64,000 bases of DNA from an uncultured Maricaulis sp. (lineage in GTDB: Bacteria; Pseudomonadota; Alphaproteobacteria; Caulobacterales; Maricaulaceae), in assembly GCF_947259345.1 (NCBI RefSeq), contig NZ_CAMYLS010000024.1:37410-101409 (forward strand), in the 5' to 3' direction. Positions within the stretch are counted from its first letter, which is position 1; the number at the start of each line of letters is the position of its first letter. Both the position numbers and the translations under genes were made by a program. Of this stretch, positions 54,151 through 62,742 are shown piece after piece. Under the pieces are notes generated by a model. The model made no database searches, had not been told where the DNA came from, and saw only the letters and a program-made list of their open reading frames with translations.

Positions 54151-54756
54151 ATGACAATCCTGCTCCGCCTCTTCGCCCTTGCCGGCTGCCTGTCCCTGGG
54201 TGCCTGCCTGACGCCGACCACCGACCCCGAGCGACTGCCAGCAGGCGAGTGGGCGCTGGATACCGCGCATGCCAGCGTGACCTGGCAAGTCCGCCATATG
54301 GGACTGAGCTGGTACACGGGCCGCTTCGACGGGATTGAGGCGAGTCTCGATTTTGACCCGTCACGACCGGAGGCCGCGCGGCTGACCGCGTCGATCAACC
54401 CCGCCTCCATCTCCACCGGTGACGCGGATTTCGACAGCGAGCTCGCCGAGGATTGGCTAAATGCCGGTCGTCACCCGCAAATCCTGTTCGCGAGCACGGC
54501 CATCCGGGTCACCGGCGAAACGACGGGCGAGATCACTGGCGATCTCACACTCAATGGCGTCACGGCACCGGTCACGCTGGACGTCACCTTCCATGGCGGG
54601 CTGACCAATCCGCTGGAAGGCCGGCCGGCCATCGGGTTCAGCGCCACCAGTGAGCTCGATCGCGACCTGTTCAATATCGGCAATTTGCCACACAGCATTG
54701 TCGGCCCGACTGTGCGTATCCTGATCGAGAGTGAATTCCTGAGGGAGGGAGACTGA
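54151..54756 (+). CDS. YceI family lipoprotein
   Basis: 201 residues from ATG 54151. Signal with lipobox LGAC (Cys19). The YceI lipocalin-like fold is recognised: WALDTAHASVTWQVRHMGLSWYTGRFDGIEASLDFD from residue 35, SISTGDADFDSELAEDWLNA in the middle, and NIGNLPHSIVGPTVRILIESEF at the end. YceI proteins bind isoprenoid lipids (for example polyisoprenoid quinone precursors) in the periplasm. It starts a three-gene unit: the next gene begins one base after its stop. Confidence 0.9.
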   Translation: MTILLRLFALAGCLSLGACLTPTTDPERLPAGEWALDTAHASVTWQVRHMGLSWYTGRFDGIEASLDFDPSRPEAARLTASINPASISTGDADFDSELAEDWLNAGRHPQILFASTAIRVTGETTGEITGDLTLNGVTAPVTLDVTFHGGLTNPLEGRPAIGFSATSELDRDLFNIGNLPHSIVGPTVRILIESEFLREGD

Positions 54757-54757
54757 G

Positions 54758-55336
54758 ATGTCGGACTCAAAGCGTTACACGGGCGTCGCCATCGCCTTGC
54801 ACTGGATTCTCGCCGTACTTCTGGTCGGGATGGTCTTCTACGCCTGGAATATGGAAGACCTCCGCGACGCGCTCTTCGCCGGCGGTGATGTCACCATCGG
54901 CGAGGTCCAGTTCGCCTATAACATGCACAAGACGACCGGCCTCCTGATCCTGGTCCTCTCCCTCGCCCGCCTCGCCTGGCGCCTGACCCATCCGGTCCCG
55001 GCCCTGCCCGCGGGCATGGCCGGCTGGGAGCGCTTTGCCGCGACGGCCACACATTGGGCCTTCTACGCCATCATGATCGGCATGCCGCTGGGGGGCCTCG
55101 TCGCCGCCTCCGCTGCCGAGCCACCCACCCTTCTCTTCAACAATCCCGATCTTGTCCTGCCCAAGCTCCCGGTTCCGCAGACCGAAGGCTTCGCGGACAT
55201 CACGGCCAGCGTGCACGGTGCCGGTGGCTGGGCCATTCTCGGCCTGCTCGGCCTGCATGTTGCGGCCGCCCTTAAGCACCAGTTCATCAACAAGGATGGA
55301 TTGATCGGCCGCATGATCCCCGTCCTGAAAGGATAA
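54758..55336 (+). CDS. Cytochrome b561 family protein
   Basis: 192 residues with four membrane helices and paired heme-ligand His: GVAIALHWILAVLLVG (about residue 13), YNMHKTTGLLILVLSLARLAWRL, ATHWAFYAIMIGMPLGG and HVAAALKHQFINKDGLIGRMIP at the end. The family oxidises ubiquinol or moves electrons from periplasm to superoxide or other acceptors. It sits between two YceI genes in the same direction, an arrangement also found in E. coli (yceJ-yceI). Confidence 0.93.
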   Translation: MSDSKRYTGVAIALHWILAVLLVGMVFYAWNMEDLRDALFAGGDVTIGEVQFAYNMHKTTGLLILVLSLARLAWRLTHPVPALPAGMAGWERFAATATHWAFYAIMIGMPLGGLVAASAAEPPTLLFNNPDLVLPKLPVPQTEGFADITASVHGAGGWAILGLLGLHVAAALKHQFINKDGLIGRMIPVLKG

Positions 55337-55342
55337 TCTGCC

Positions 55343-55891
55343 ATGTTGCGTACCGCCCTCCTCGCCCTCGCCGGTTCTGCCGCGCTCAGCCTGCCGGCGT
55401 CTGCCCAGGACTGGACCGTCGATCATGACGCGTCCAGCCTCGGCTTCGAGACGACCGTCTCCGGCGGGGCGGTGAGCGGCGCGTTCGAGACCTGGACCGC
55501 CACCATCACCCTCGACCCGGACAATCTGGACGCGGCGCGGATCGAGGCCAGCGTGAGCACGGCCAGCGGCGCGACCGGCAATCGCCAGATGGATGACAGC
55601 ATGCTGTCCAATGCCGGTCTCAACCCGACCGATTACGAGACCGCGCGCTTTGTCTCCGAGGATGTCCGCGCCACCGAGACCGGCTATGAGGCCCATGGCG
55701 TCATGACCATGCGGGGTGTCGAGCAGGAAATGGTCATGCCCTTCACGCTCGAGATCAGCGACGGCCGCGCGATCGCAGACAGCCGCTTCACCATCGCCCG
55801 CGCCGATTTCGGTGTCGGCGGGTCGAGCTGGGGTTCGGCCGCGGCCGAAGTCACGCTCGTCATCCATGTCGAAGCGGATGCCGCAGAATAA
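55343..55891 (+). CDS. YceI family secreted protein
   Basis: 182 residues. Signal peptide cleaved after SAQ (residue 20). The YceI fold: WTVDHDASSLGFETTVSGGAVSGAF, then MDDSMLSNAGLNPTDYETARFVSED and the end, FTIARADFGVGGSSWGSAAAEVTLVIHVEA. Unlike the first YceI it has a standard signal peptidase I site, so one copy would be soluble and the other lipid-anchored. Six bases after the b561 gene. Confidence 0.93.
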   Translation: MLRTALLALAGSAALSLPASAQDWTVDHDASSLGFETTVSGGAVSGAFETWTATITLDPDNLDAARIEASVSTASGATGNRQMDDSMLSNAGLNPTDYETARFVSEDVRATETGYEAHGVMTMRGVEQEMVMPFTLEISDGRAIADSRFTIARADFGVGGSSWGSAAAEVTLVIHVEADAAE

Positions 55892-55941
55892 CTTGCCAGC
55901 GGCGCTTGCATGAATACCCCACCCGGGGCTAGCTCATCGCC

Positions 55942-56910
55942 ATGAGCGCATCCGTCACATCTGCCCCGATCAAACCGGCCAGCGACCCGGCCGTGATCGA
56001 AGAGGCCGCCGCCATCCTCAAGGCCGGCGGTCTCGTGGCCATGCCGACGGAGACCGTCTATGGCCTGGCGGCAGACGCCGGCAATGCTGACGCCGTCGCC
56101 CGCCTCTATGCCGCCAAGGGACGTCCGCGCTTCAACCCGCTGATCGCCCATGTCTCCGGTCCGAACATGGCCTGGCGCCTGGCCGGCTGGCCGGACATGG
56201 CGGACCAGCTGGCCGAAAGCTTCTGGCCGGGTCCGTTGACCCTGGTCCTGCCCAAGCGCCCCGACGCTCCGATCGCGGATATCGCCAATGCCGGGCTCGA
56301 CTCCATTGCCTTGCGCGCGCCGCGCCATGCGGCCGCCCAGGCGCTGATCCGTGCCTTTGACGGCCCGCTGGTCGCGCCCAGTGCCAACCCGTCCGGCGCC
56401 ATCAGCCCGACAACGGCAGCCCATGTCGCAGAAGGCCTGGGCGAGCGGATCGACCTCATCCTGGATGGCGGTGCCTGTCCGGTCGGGCTGGAATCCTCCG
56501 TCATCGCCCTGCTGGGCGGTACGCCGACCCTGTTGCGCCCGGGTGGTCTGGCCCGTCGGCAGATTGAAGCGATTACCGGTCGCCTGGCCGAGCCGGGCTC
56601 AAGCGAAACCCTGCTCGCGCCGGGCATGATGAAAAGCCACTACGCCCCCAAGGCCGCCATGCGTCTGAATGCGACCGATGCCAAAGGCGGCGAGGTCTTG
56701 CTCGGTTTCGGCGCCATTGCCGGCGATCTCAACCTGTCTGCCAGCGGCGATCTCGCGGAAGCGGCGACCGGCCTGTTTGCGGCCTTGCGGGCGCTGGATG
56801 CCAAGGGTGCGTCCCGGATTGCGGTTGCGCCCATCCCCAATGAGGGTTTGGGTGAAGCGATCAATGACCGCCTGCAGCGCGCCGCCGCCCCCAAAGACGA
56901 TCTGATCTGA
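55942..56910 (+). CDS. L-threonylcarbamoyladenylate synthase (Sua5 type)
   Basis: Makes threonylcarbamoyl-AMP from threonine, bicarbonate and ATP, the first step of the t6A37 tRNA modification. 322 residues: YrdC domain (residues about 15-205) with AMPTETVYGLAADAGNADAV, KGRPRFNPLIAHV and PSANPSGAISPTTAAHVAEGL, then the Sua5 C-terminal domain (about 225-320, with SHYAPKAAMRL). Full length, so Sua5-type rather than TsaC-type. No other t6A genes are seen here. Confidence 0.95.
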   Translation: MSASVTSAPIKPASDPAVIEEAAAILKAGGLVAMPTETVYGLAADAGNADAVARLYAAKGRPRFNPLIAHVSGPNMAWRLAGWPDMADQLAESFWPGPLTLVLPKRPDAPIADIANAGLDSIALRAPRHAAAQALIRAFDGPLVAPSANPSGAISPTTAAHVAEGLGERIDLILDGGACPVGLESSVIALLGGTPTLLRPGGLARRQIEAITGRLAEPGSSETLLAPGMMKSHYAPKAAMRLNATDAKGGEVLLGFGAIAGDLNLSASGDLAEAATGLFAALRALDAKGASRIAVAPIPNEGLGEAINDRLQRAAAPKDDLI

Positions 56911-56941
56911 CCTGACCTCGAACGCCCGACCGGACCCTGCC

Positions 56942-58381
56942 ATGACCGTGACCGACACGCCCGCCGACACCCTGACCGCCACGCCCCTTCCGACCGCCCT
57001 GCTCGACCAGCTCAAACAAGTGCTCGGACCGAAGGGTTGGTCGCAAGACAGCCATGAACTGGCGCCGCATGTCGCCGACTGGCGCGGTCGCTATCAGGGC
57101 TCGACCCCGATCCTGCTCAAGCCGGCCAATACCGAAGAGGTCGCGGCCTGTGTCCGCCTGTGCCACGAGGCCGGTGTCGCGATCACGCCCCAGGGCGGCA
57201 ATACCTCGCTGTGCGGCGCGGCCACGCCCATGGGCGAAGTCCTGCTGACGCTCAAGCGCATGACGGCAATCCGCGAGATCGATGTCGATAATGACTCGAT
57301 GACGGTCGAGGCCGGCTGCGTGCTGGAGAATCTGCAAACCCTCGCCGCCGACAATAATCGCCTCTTCCCGCTCTCGCTCGGCTCACAAGGCTCGGCGATG
57401 ATTGGCGGACTGATCTCGACCAATGCGGGCGGCGTGCACGTCCTGCGCTATGGCATGACCCGCGAGCTGGTGCTCGGCCTGGAAGCCGTCCTGCCCGACG
57501 GCACGATCTGGTCTGGCCTCACCGGCCTGCGCAAGGACAATACCGGCTATGATCTCAAGCAATTGCTGATCGGCGCCGAGGGCACGCTGGGCATCATCAC
57601 CGCCGCGACCCTGAAGCTCTTCCCGCGACCCTCGCGCATGGAAGTCGCTTTTTGCGGCCTCGACAGTGTCGACGACGCGGTCAAATTCCTCGGCCTCGCC
57701 AAACAGGTCTCCGGCGGTTCGGTCACAGCCTTCGAGATCATGCCACGCATGGCGTTGGAGATGGTGCTGGAACACGTCCCCGGCACCCGCGACCCGCTGG
57801 CCGGTGAACACGCCTGGTATGTGGTCTGTGAGATGAGTTTCGGCCGCGCCGACGGCGCCCGCGAGACGCTGGAAGACGCGCTGGGTCAGGGCTTTGAGGC
57901 CGGGCTGATCAGCGACGCGGCCATCGCCGAAAATGACAGCCAGATCCAGGACTTCTGGCGTCTGCGCGAGACCATCGCCGAGGCGGAGCGGGCGCATGGC
58001 AAGGCGGTCAAGCACGACATCTCCATCCCGGTCTCGAAAATGCCGGCCTTCATGCGCCAGGCCACAGCCGCCGTGGAAGCCGAATTTCCCGGCGCCCTGG
58101 TCGTCGCCTTCGGCCATGTCGGCGACGGCAATGTCCATTTCAACGTCGCCGCCCGCGAGGCCGGGGCCGATGATGACTTCATCGCCCAGGCCGCCCCGCT
58201 CTCGCGTCTGGTCTATGATCTGGTGGACACCTTCGGTGGCTCGATCTCGGCCGAGCACGGGATTGGCATATTGAAGCGCGCCGAACTGGCCAGCCGCAAA
58301 CCGGTCGATGTCGCGGTGATGCGGGCCATCAAGGCCGCGCTCGACCCCAAGGGGATCATGAATCCGCGGGTTTTGCTGTAG
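56942..58381 (+). CDS. FAD-linked oxidase (D-2-hydroxyacid dehydrogenase type)
   Basis: 479 residues with the PCMH FAD-binding domain (TPILLKPANTEEVAACVRLC, VAITPQGGNTSLCGAATP, GSQGSAMIGGLISTNAGG) and the C-terminal FAD-oxidase domain ending FGGSISAEHGIGILKRAELA with the His that binds the substrate metal. Family members are D-lactate or D-2-hydroxyglutarate dehydrogenases, or glycolate oxidase subunits. Length and the SxEHGIG motif are typical. The gene is alone, 31 bases after Sua5. Confidence 0.93.
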   Translation: MTVTDTPADTLTATPLPTALLDQLKQVLGPKGWSQDSHELAPHVADWRGRYQGSTPILLKPANTEEVAACVRLCHEAGVAITPQGGNTSLCGAATPMGEVLLTLKRMTAIREIDVDNDSMTVEAGCVLENLQTLAADNNRLFPLSLGSQGSAMIGGLISTNAGGVHVLRYGMTRELVLGLEAVLPDGTIWSGLTGLRKDNTGYDLKQLLIGAEGTLGIITAATLKLFPRPSRMEVAFCGLDSVDDAVKFLGLAKQVSGGSVTAFEIMPRMALEMVLEHVPGTRDPLAGEHAWYVVCEMSFGRADGARETLEDALGQGFEAGLISDAAIAENDSQIQDFWRLRETIAEAERAHGKAVKHDISIPVSKMPAFMRQATAAVEAEFPGALVVAFGHVGDGNVHFNVAAREAGADDDFIAQAAPLSRLVYDLVDTFGGSISAEHGIGILKRAELASRKPVDVAVMRAIKAALDPKGIMNPRVLL

Positions 58382-58601
58382 CGGCGGATGCGAGACTGCC
58401 CCCACCCGCCAGGCGCGTATCACGTCGGCGCGCCTGCGCAGGGCTGTCCATAGACCGCTTTTCAGCCAGCACACGGCCTCTCCGCACGCTGTCTATGGGT
58501 TGGTTTGCACTAGGCGCCCGGGGGGAACGATTGCCTCTGCCCCAGCTTCTTAAGCTCTCAACAATTCAAAACCCCCACTATAAAAATGGCAAATACAAAC
58601 A

Positions 58602-59441
58602 CTATTTCATTCTATTAGAGCCAACCTCAAGCAATCCATCCTGAGACATAACAAGAGACAAAACCCAATCACTAGAACTTTTTTCTAAATTGGCGATAAG
58701 CATGAAGGAATCTGAATATTTTTCGTCAAAAATATCTTCATACTCAAACGCCGCAATGCAGATTATCGTAAATTTGTCTCCAAATTCTTCGAATGACGGA
58801 TAATCGCAAGGAGCAACTTCGACTTCGCGGGAAGGAACGCGTGCTCCAGCCGACAAAGAGCCACCAATAAACGAAGAAAATTTAGGATCAGACTCTATCG
58901 CATCGCCAATGGCCATGCCGCTTTTGGCAAATAAAAATTGAAATCTAGCATTCCACTTTTTTATCAACCCAATGCCATCATTTGATACAATATATTTGCC
59001 CCTCACCTTTCCATCGGCAAATAGAAATTTCGACTCTTTTAGCTGCAGTATGCCTCGATGCTGAATTTTCGTGAGAGATTTTTGTGTTTCTATTGCCTTG
59101 TCGGCGACCGCATTCGCATCTGCCGCTTTCTCTACGGCGGCGCGAGTTTCCTTTAGTGTCAAATAGAGCAGCACGACCGCAAGAACACTTACGAAAACAG
59201 AAACAACCGCTGAAGCTGCCGAAATGAGATCGGCCACAGAACCTAGATCATCCCTCGACCCGCTCGCTGCGACCGTTCTTACGGTATTATCCTCAAACAC
59301 AACGGAAGCAGGATGCGCGAAGCACGCATCTCGGCACCAATTAGCAACACTCGCCGCGTCAAAGTCCCACGCTAGACTGCATTCGCAGACAATCGGTACG
59401 CCTTGAAGTATCTCTGGCAACATAAGCGCCACTCCGCTCAC
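58602..59441 (-). CDS. Unrecognised single-TM protein in an A+T-rich island
   Basis: 279 residues, GTG start at 59441 (or ATG 59423). One hydrophobic helix at about residues 73-95 (LISAASAVVSVFVSVLAVVLLYL), followed by a helical stretch with Ala/Lys/Glu (KETRAAVEKAADANAVADKAI) and then a beta-rich soluble domain with many Phe, Lys and Ile. The A+T-rich codons are strikingly unlike the GC-rich neighbours, suggesting recent acquisition. No family was recognised. Upstream of it is a 45-codon frame that overlaps the GTG start by four bases. Confidence 0.7.
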   Translation of the reverse strand: MSGVALMLPEILQGVPIVCECSLAWDFDAASVANWCRDACFAHPASVVFEDNTVRTVAASGSRDDLGSVADLISAASAVVSVFVSVLAVVLLYLTLKETRAAVEKAADANAVADKAIETQKSLTKIQHRGILQLKESKFLFADGKVRGKYIVSNDGIGLIKKWNARFQFLFAKSGMAIGDAIESDPKFSSFIGGSLSAGARVPSREVEVAPCDYPSFEEFGDKFTIICIAAFEYEDIFDEKYSDSFMLIANLEKSSSDWVLSLVMSQDGLLEVGSNRMK

Positions 59442-59575
59442 TCACGCTGAACACGTTCCATTTCTCTTTGCTGCTTAACCGCGTCTCTCAGCTCGCCCCG
59501 GCGATCCAATTCGACGACAGCCCTGACATCAGTCCCTCCGGCCCCTCGCTTGTTTCGAGAGTCTAACCCTATCAC
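59438..59575 (-). CDS. Possible small charged protein coupled to the A+T-rich gene (45 residues)
   Basis: A minus-strand frame starting at GTG 59575 and ending at TGA 59438, overlapping the next gene's GTG start by four bases (GTGA). Sequence is highly charged (RRGELRDAVKQQREMERVQRE at the end is a 21-residue helix-like stretch described here only by its composition of Arg, Glu and Gln). No ribosome-binding site is obvious. It might be a real leader peptide or the remnant of a longer gene. Confidence 0.35.
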   Translation of the reverse strand: MIGLDSRNKRGAGGTDVRAVVELDRRGELRDAVKQQREMERVQRE

Positions 59576-59727
59576 TAAACTGTGTTGTCGTCGGCCTCAT
59601 GGGTATAGCGCCCCCTCATAGCTGGCCTCTACTATCGCGGCCATAAATCATTTCACGCCGACAAGCCGCGTCCATGTCTGGAAAGCGGGCGCTGCGATCC
59701 CTATCCTCGAGGACAAGGAGATTGCCC

Positions 59728-60519
59728 ATGCTGATTCTGCTCTCGCCCGCCAAGAACATGAATTTCGATCCGGTCGATCGTGACCTGCCGACGACCACGC
59801 CGGACCTGATCGACGAGACGCGGATCCTGTCCAAGACGACGCGCCAGCTCACCGCGCCCAAGATCAAGGCGATGATGAAGATCAATGATGATCTCGCCCG
59901 CCTCAATCGGGAGCGTTTCCAGGCCTTCGACGCCGATCAGCCGGGCGTGAAACAGGCGGCCTTCGCCTTCAATGGCGAGGTCTATCGCGGGCTTGAGGCG
60001 CACACCATGTCGGCCGAAGATCTCGACTGGGCGCAAAGCCATTTGCGCATTCTCTCCGGCATGTATGGCGCGCTGAAACCGCTCGACGCCATTCACCCCT
60101 ACCGCCTGGAAATGGGCCGCAAGCTGCACACGCGGCGCGGTGAGAGCCTGTATGATTTCTGGGGCGACCGGATCGCGAAGGAGCTCAACAGCCTGCAGGC
60201 CAATGCGGCCGAGCCGGTCATCCTCAACCTGGCCTCCAATGAGTATTTCAAGGCGGTCGACAGGAAGACCATCAAGGGCCGGATCATCACCGCCACCTTC
60301 AAGGAAGAAAAAGACGGCCAGCTGCGCGCTCTCATGGTCTTCGCCAAGAAGGCCCGCGGCATGATGGCCCGCTGGGCCATCGAAAACCGCATCACCGACC
60401 CGGCCGACCTGGTGAAGTTCGACCTCGGCGGCTACCGCTTCGAAGCGGAGGGATCGAGCGAGGGCGATCTGCTGTTCACGCGACCTCAGCCGGCTGCGGC
60501 GGGAAAGAAGGCGGCTTAG
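59728..60519 (+). CDS. yaaA: Peroxide stress protein YaaA (UPF0246)
   Basis: 263 residues from ATG 59728, with AAGGAG upstream. Recognised from MLILLSPAKNMNFDP, then QPGVKQAAFAFNGEVYRGLEA, SGMYGALKPLDAIHPYRLEMG (residues about 110-130), and NLASNEYFKAV with the C-terminal AKKARGMMARWAI. In E. coli YaaA reduces intracellular free iron under hydrogen peroxide stress and it binds DNA. The gene is two bases from a small lipoprotein gene. Confidence 0.95.
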   Translation: MLILLSPAKNMNFDPVDRDLPTTTPDLIDETRILSKTTRQLTAPKIKAMMKINDDLARLNRERFQAFDADQPGVKQAAFAFNGEVYRGLEAHTMSAEDLDWAQSHLRILSGMYGALKPLDAIHPYRLEMGRKLHTRRGESLYDFWGDRIAKELNSLQANAAEPVILNLASNEYFKAVDRKTIKGRIITATFKEEKDGQLRALMVFAKKARGMMARWAIENRITDPADLVKFDLGGYRFEAEGSSEGDLLFTRPQPAAAGKKAA

Positions 60520-60521
60520 GG

Positions 60522-61037
60522 ATGCAAGTCTCGCTTGCGCCGATCGTCGTCATCGCAGCAACCATAGCCGGGGCTTGCGCGCCAAGCTCGAGCGACTCCT
60601 GGAAAGACAACGGTGAATACCACTTCCAGCTATTTTCAGACGCGCTGGCGGGGTCCGACGCCGCTGTACTCCATGTCCCGGCTGCAAGCCTCTACGAAAA
60701 AGAACCTCGCTTCGTTTGCACTTTCAGCTTTTTGGATGACTGCAGCGACGAGAGCCCGGCATGCCAAGCACAATCCATTGCCAAAGCGCGCGCAAATGAT
60801 GCCTATTCACGTGAGTACGTTTACATTTTTGCTGGTTTTGACGACGGCCCGCCAATGATCGATCGGGCTCATTTCCAGTCGACCTTCTGGCGGTTGGGCG
60901 GATCGGAAGCGCCTCACTGCGTTCCTGGCGAGCGGGCAGAGTTCGAAATTTCCATCACGGCCGGCTCCGAGGATTACGCCCCATTCCTGGTCCGCCTGGA
61001 AGACACTGCCAATCCTGAAGACAGCAACCATCCCTAA
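60522..61037 (+). CDS. Hypothetical lipoprotein
   Basis: 171 residues. N-terminal signal MQVSLAPIVVIAATIAGAC with lipobox IAGAC (Cys19), followed by APSSSD. The rest contains several cysteines (FVCTFSFLDDCSDESPAC, HCVPGERAEFE), which would form disulfides in the periplasm, and an FDDGPPMIDRAHFQ region. Not recognised. It starts two bases after yaaA and probably shares its transcript. Codon use is less GC-biased than the neighbours. Confidence 0.72.
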   Translation: MQVSLAPIVVIAATIAGACAPSSSDSWKDNGEYHFQLFSDALAGSDAAVLHVPAASLYEKEPRFVCTFSFLDDCSDESPACQAQSIAKARANDAYSREYVYIFAGFDDGPPMIDRAHFQSTFWRLGGSEAPHCVPGERAEFEISITAGSEDYAPFLVRLEDTANPEDSNHP

Positions 61038-61228
61038 TCCTGTTCCCTGCACGCCTGCATTGTGTTAGGCTCCAAGGGCCGCAGGAGGTGGATCTGACCC
61101 ACCCCCTTTGGCCGCCCTTTAGGCGATAGAGAGCCGGATCAACAGGGTCCACCCGCCGATCCGCCTTCTCCTCACCCAGAGGACGAGGCAGCATTTCGGA
61201 AACCGAAACATTGCTCCCTCCTTGGATT

Positions 61229-61254
61229 GCGCCGGCCCTGGTGGCCGGCGTTTT
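61229..61254 (+). terminator. Possible rho-independent terminator
   Basis: CGCCGGCC - CTGGT - GGCCGGCG stem followed by TTTTC, about 190 bases past the end of the lipoprotein gene. It could terminate that transcript, though its distance is large. Confidence 0.6.
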
Positions 61255-61312
61255 CATTCTAACACAAAATGCAATCAATACGTGCTCTAGTAGATCTCAC
61301 CACCTAACACGC

Positions 61313-61448
61313 CGTCATCCCACGGTGAGCGGGCATCCGGGGGACCTCGACTGGCCGACGGAGCTTACGCTCAGCAGCTTCCCCGCTTCGCCTGGCGCCC
61401 CCAGCGCTGAGGTCCCCGGATCGCCGCGGCGCCGCGACCGTGGGATGA
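61313..61448. repeat. Palindromic intergenic repeat, family A-like copy 4
   Basis: 136 bases. The ends GTCATCCCACGGT and ACCGTGGGATGAC are perfect 13-base inverted repeats. Inside, GGCATCCGGGGGACCTC and GAGGTCCCCGGATCGCC pair with few mismatches. The centre (about 61355-61405) holds two further stems. It shares the GTCATCCC end and the GGACCT/AGGTCC inner segment with the other family A copies but has different side hairpins. The 518-base gap 61038-61555 contains no gene that I can support. Confidence 0.75.
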
Positions 61449-61555
61449 CGGTGGATGGAGAGCGCCTTCCCATGGGCCAGCGCTAAGCAGCATACCCTTG
61501 ACCTCCCCGCTGCCTTCCCGTCTCTTGCGGCGAGCGCAAACTTGAAGGGTGGTTC

Positions 61556-62356
61556 ATGTCTGGAATTCGTACCGATCTCACCGGCCAGGTGTCCATCATT
61601 ACCGGCTCGACGAGCGGGATTGGGGCGGCGATGGCCGAGGCGTTGGCTCAGAATGGCTGTCACATCATCCTGAACGGGTTGGGCGAGCCGCAAGAGATCG
61701 AGACCCTGCGGGCGCGGCTGGCCAGCGACCATGGTGTCGAGGTGCGCTACCATCCCGCCAATATGCTCAAGCCGGACGAGATTGCCGACATGGTCGCGTC
61801 GGCGGAGCGTGAATTCGGGCGGCTGGACATATTGCTGTCCAATGCTGGCATCCAGCATGTCTCGCCGGTCGAGGACTTCCCGGCCCAAAAATGGGACGCC
61901 ATCATCGCCATCAATCTGACCTCGGTCTTCCACGCCGCCAAGGCCGCGATCCCGATCATGAAACGCCAGGGAAAGGGCCGGATCGTCAATCTGGCCTCGG
62001 CCCACGGTCTCGTCGCCTCGCCGTTCAAATCGGCCTATGTCGCGGCCAAGCATGGGGTGATGGGTTTCACCAAGACGCTGGGTCTGGAACTGGCCGAGGA
62101 TGGCATCACCTGCAATGCGATCTGCCCGGGCTATGTGAAGACGCCACTGGTGGAAAACCAGATCGCAGACACGGCAAAGGCGCGCGGGATCAGCGAGGAT
62201 GAGGTCGTGCGCGATGTCATGCTGGCAGCCCAGCCGACCAAGAAATTTGTCACCTATGAGCAGCTCGCCGGTGCTTTGCTCTATCTTGTCTCCGACGCCG
62301 GGGCCAATATGAACGGATCCTGGATCAGCGTAGACGGCGGATGGACGGCGAAGTGA
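61556..62356 (+). CDS. bdhA: 3-hydroxybutyrate dehydrogenase (SDR family)
   Basis: Interconverts D-3-hydroxybutyrate and acetoacetate with NAD. 266 residues with the SDR motifs GSTSGIG (residues 17-23), LSNAGIQHVSPVEDFP (around 93), LASAHGLVASPFKSAYVAAK (catalytic Ser, Tyr and Lys, about 145-165) and the C-terminal GSWISVDGGWTA, which is diagnostic of this enzyme. IQHVSPVEDFP is close to the known BdhA signature. Probably acts in polyhydroxybutyrate or ketone-body use. Its 3' end overlaps the next gene. Confidence 0.94.
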   Translation: MSGIRTDLTGQVSIITGSTSGIGAAMAEALAQNGCHIILNGLGEPQEIETLRARLASDHGVEVRYHPANMLKPDEIADMVASAEREFGRLDILLSNAGIQHVSPVEDFPAQKWDAIIAINLTSVFHAAKAAIPIMKRQGKGRIVNLASAHGLVASPFKSAYVAAKHGVMGFTKTLGLELAEDGITCNAICPGYVKTPLVENQIADTAKARGISEDEVVRDVMLAAQPTKKFVTYEQLAGALLYLVSDAGANMNGSWISVDGGWTAK

Positions 62357-62742
62357 ACGATAACGAAGCCATTCTCAAGATTGACTATAACGAGATACCG
62401 GTCACCGACATGGCGGCCGCCAAGGCCTTCTATCGCAAGGCGTTCGGCTGGGATTTCATTGATTTCGGGCCGACCTACGCCGCCTTCGAAAATGCCGGCC
62501 TAGATGGCGGGCTGCGCCTCGAGGACAAGGCGTTCGAGACTGGCTGCCTGATCATTCTCAAGGCCAAGGACATTTTGGCTGCAGAATCGCGGGTGGAAAT
62601 CGCCGGGGGGACCATCACCAGTCGCGAGGACTTCCCCGGCGGGCGCCGCTTCCATTTCACCGACCCCAGCGGCAATGAGCTGGCGATCTGGTCGCCCAAT
62701 GGCAAATACGACCCGCAGGCCGCCAACGATCCGGACGCATGA
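62341..62742 (+). CDS. VOC family (glyoxalase-like) protein
   Basis: 133 residues from ATG 62341; a GTG at 62353 overlapping the bdhA stop by four bases is an equal candidate. A single VOC domain: IDYNEIPVTDMAAAKAFYRKAFGW, then FGPTYAAFENAGLDGGLRLE and FHFTDPSGNELAIWSPNG. The His/Glu metal ligands typical of active VOC enzymes are only partly present (the final Glu of NELAIW is kept). So it may be a metal-dependent enzyme or a resistance-type binding protein. Overlaps the NUDIX gene by four bases. Confidence 0.87.
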   Translation: MDGEVNDNEAILKIDYNEIPVTDMAAAKAFYRKAFGWDFIDFGPTYAAFENAGLDGGLRLEDKAFETGCLIILKAKDILAAESRVEIAGGTITSREDFPGGRRFHFTDPSGNELAIWSPNGKYDPQAANDPDA

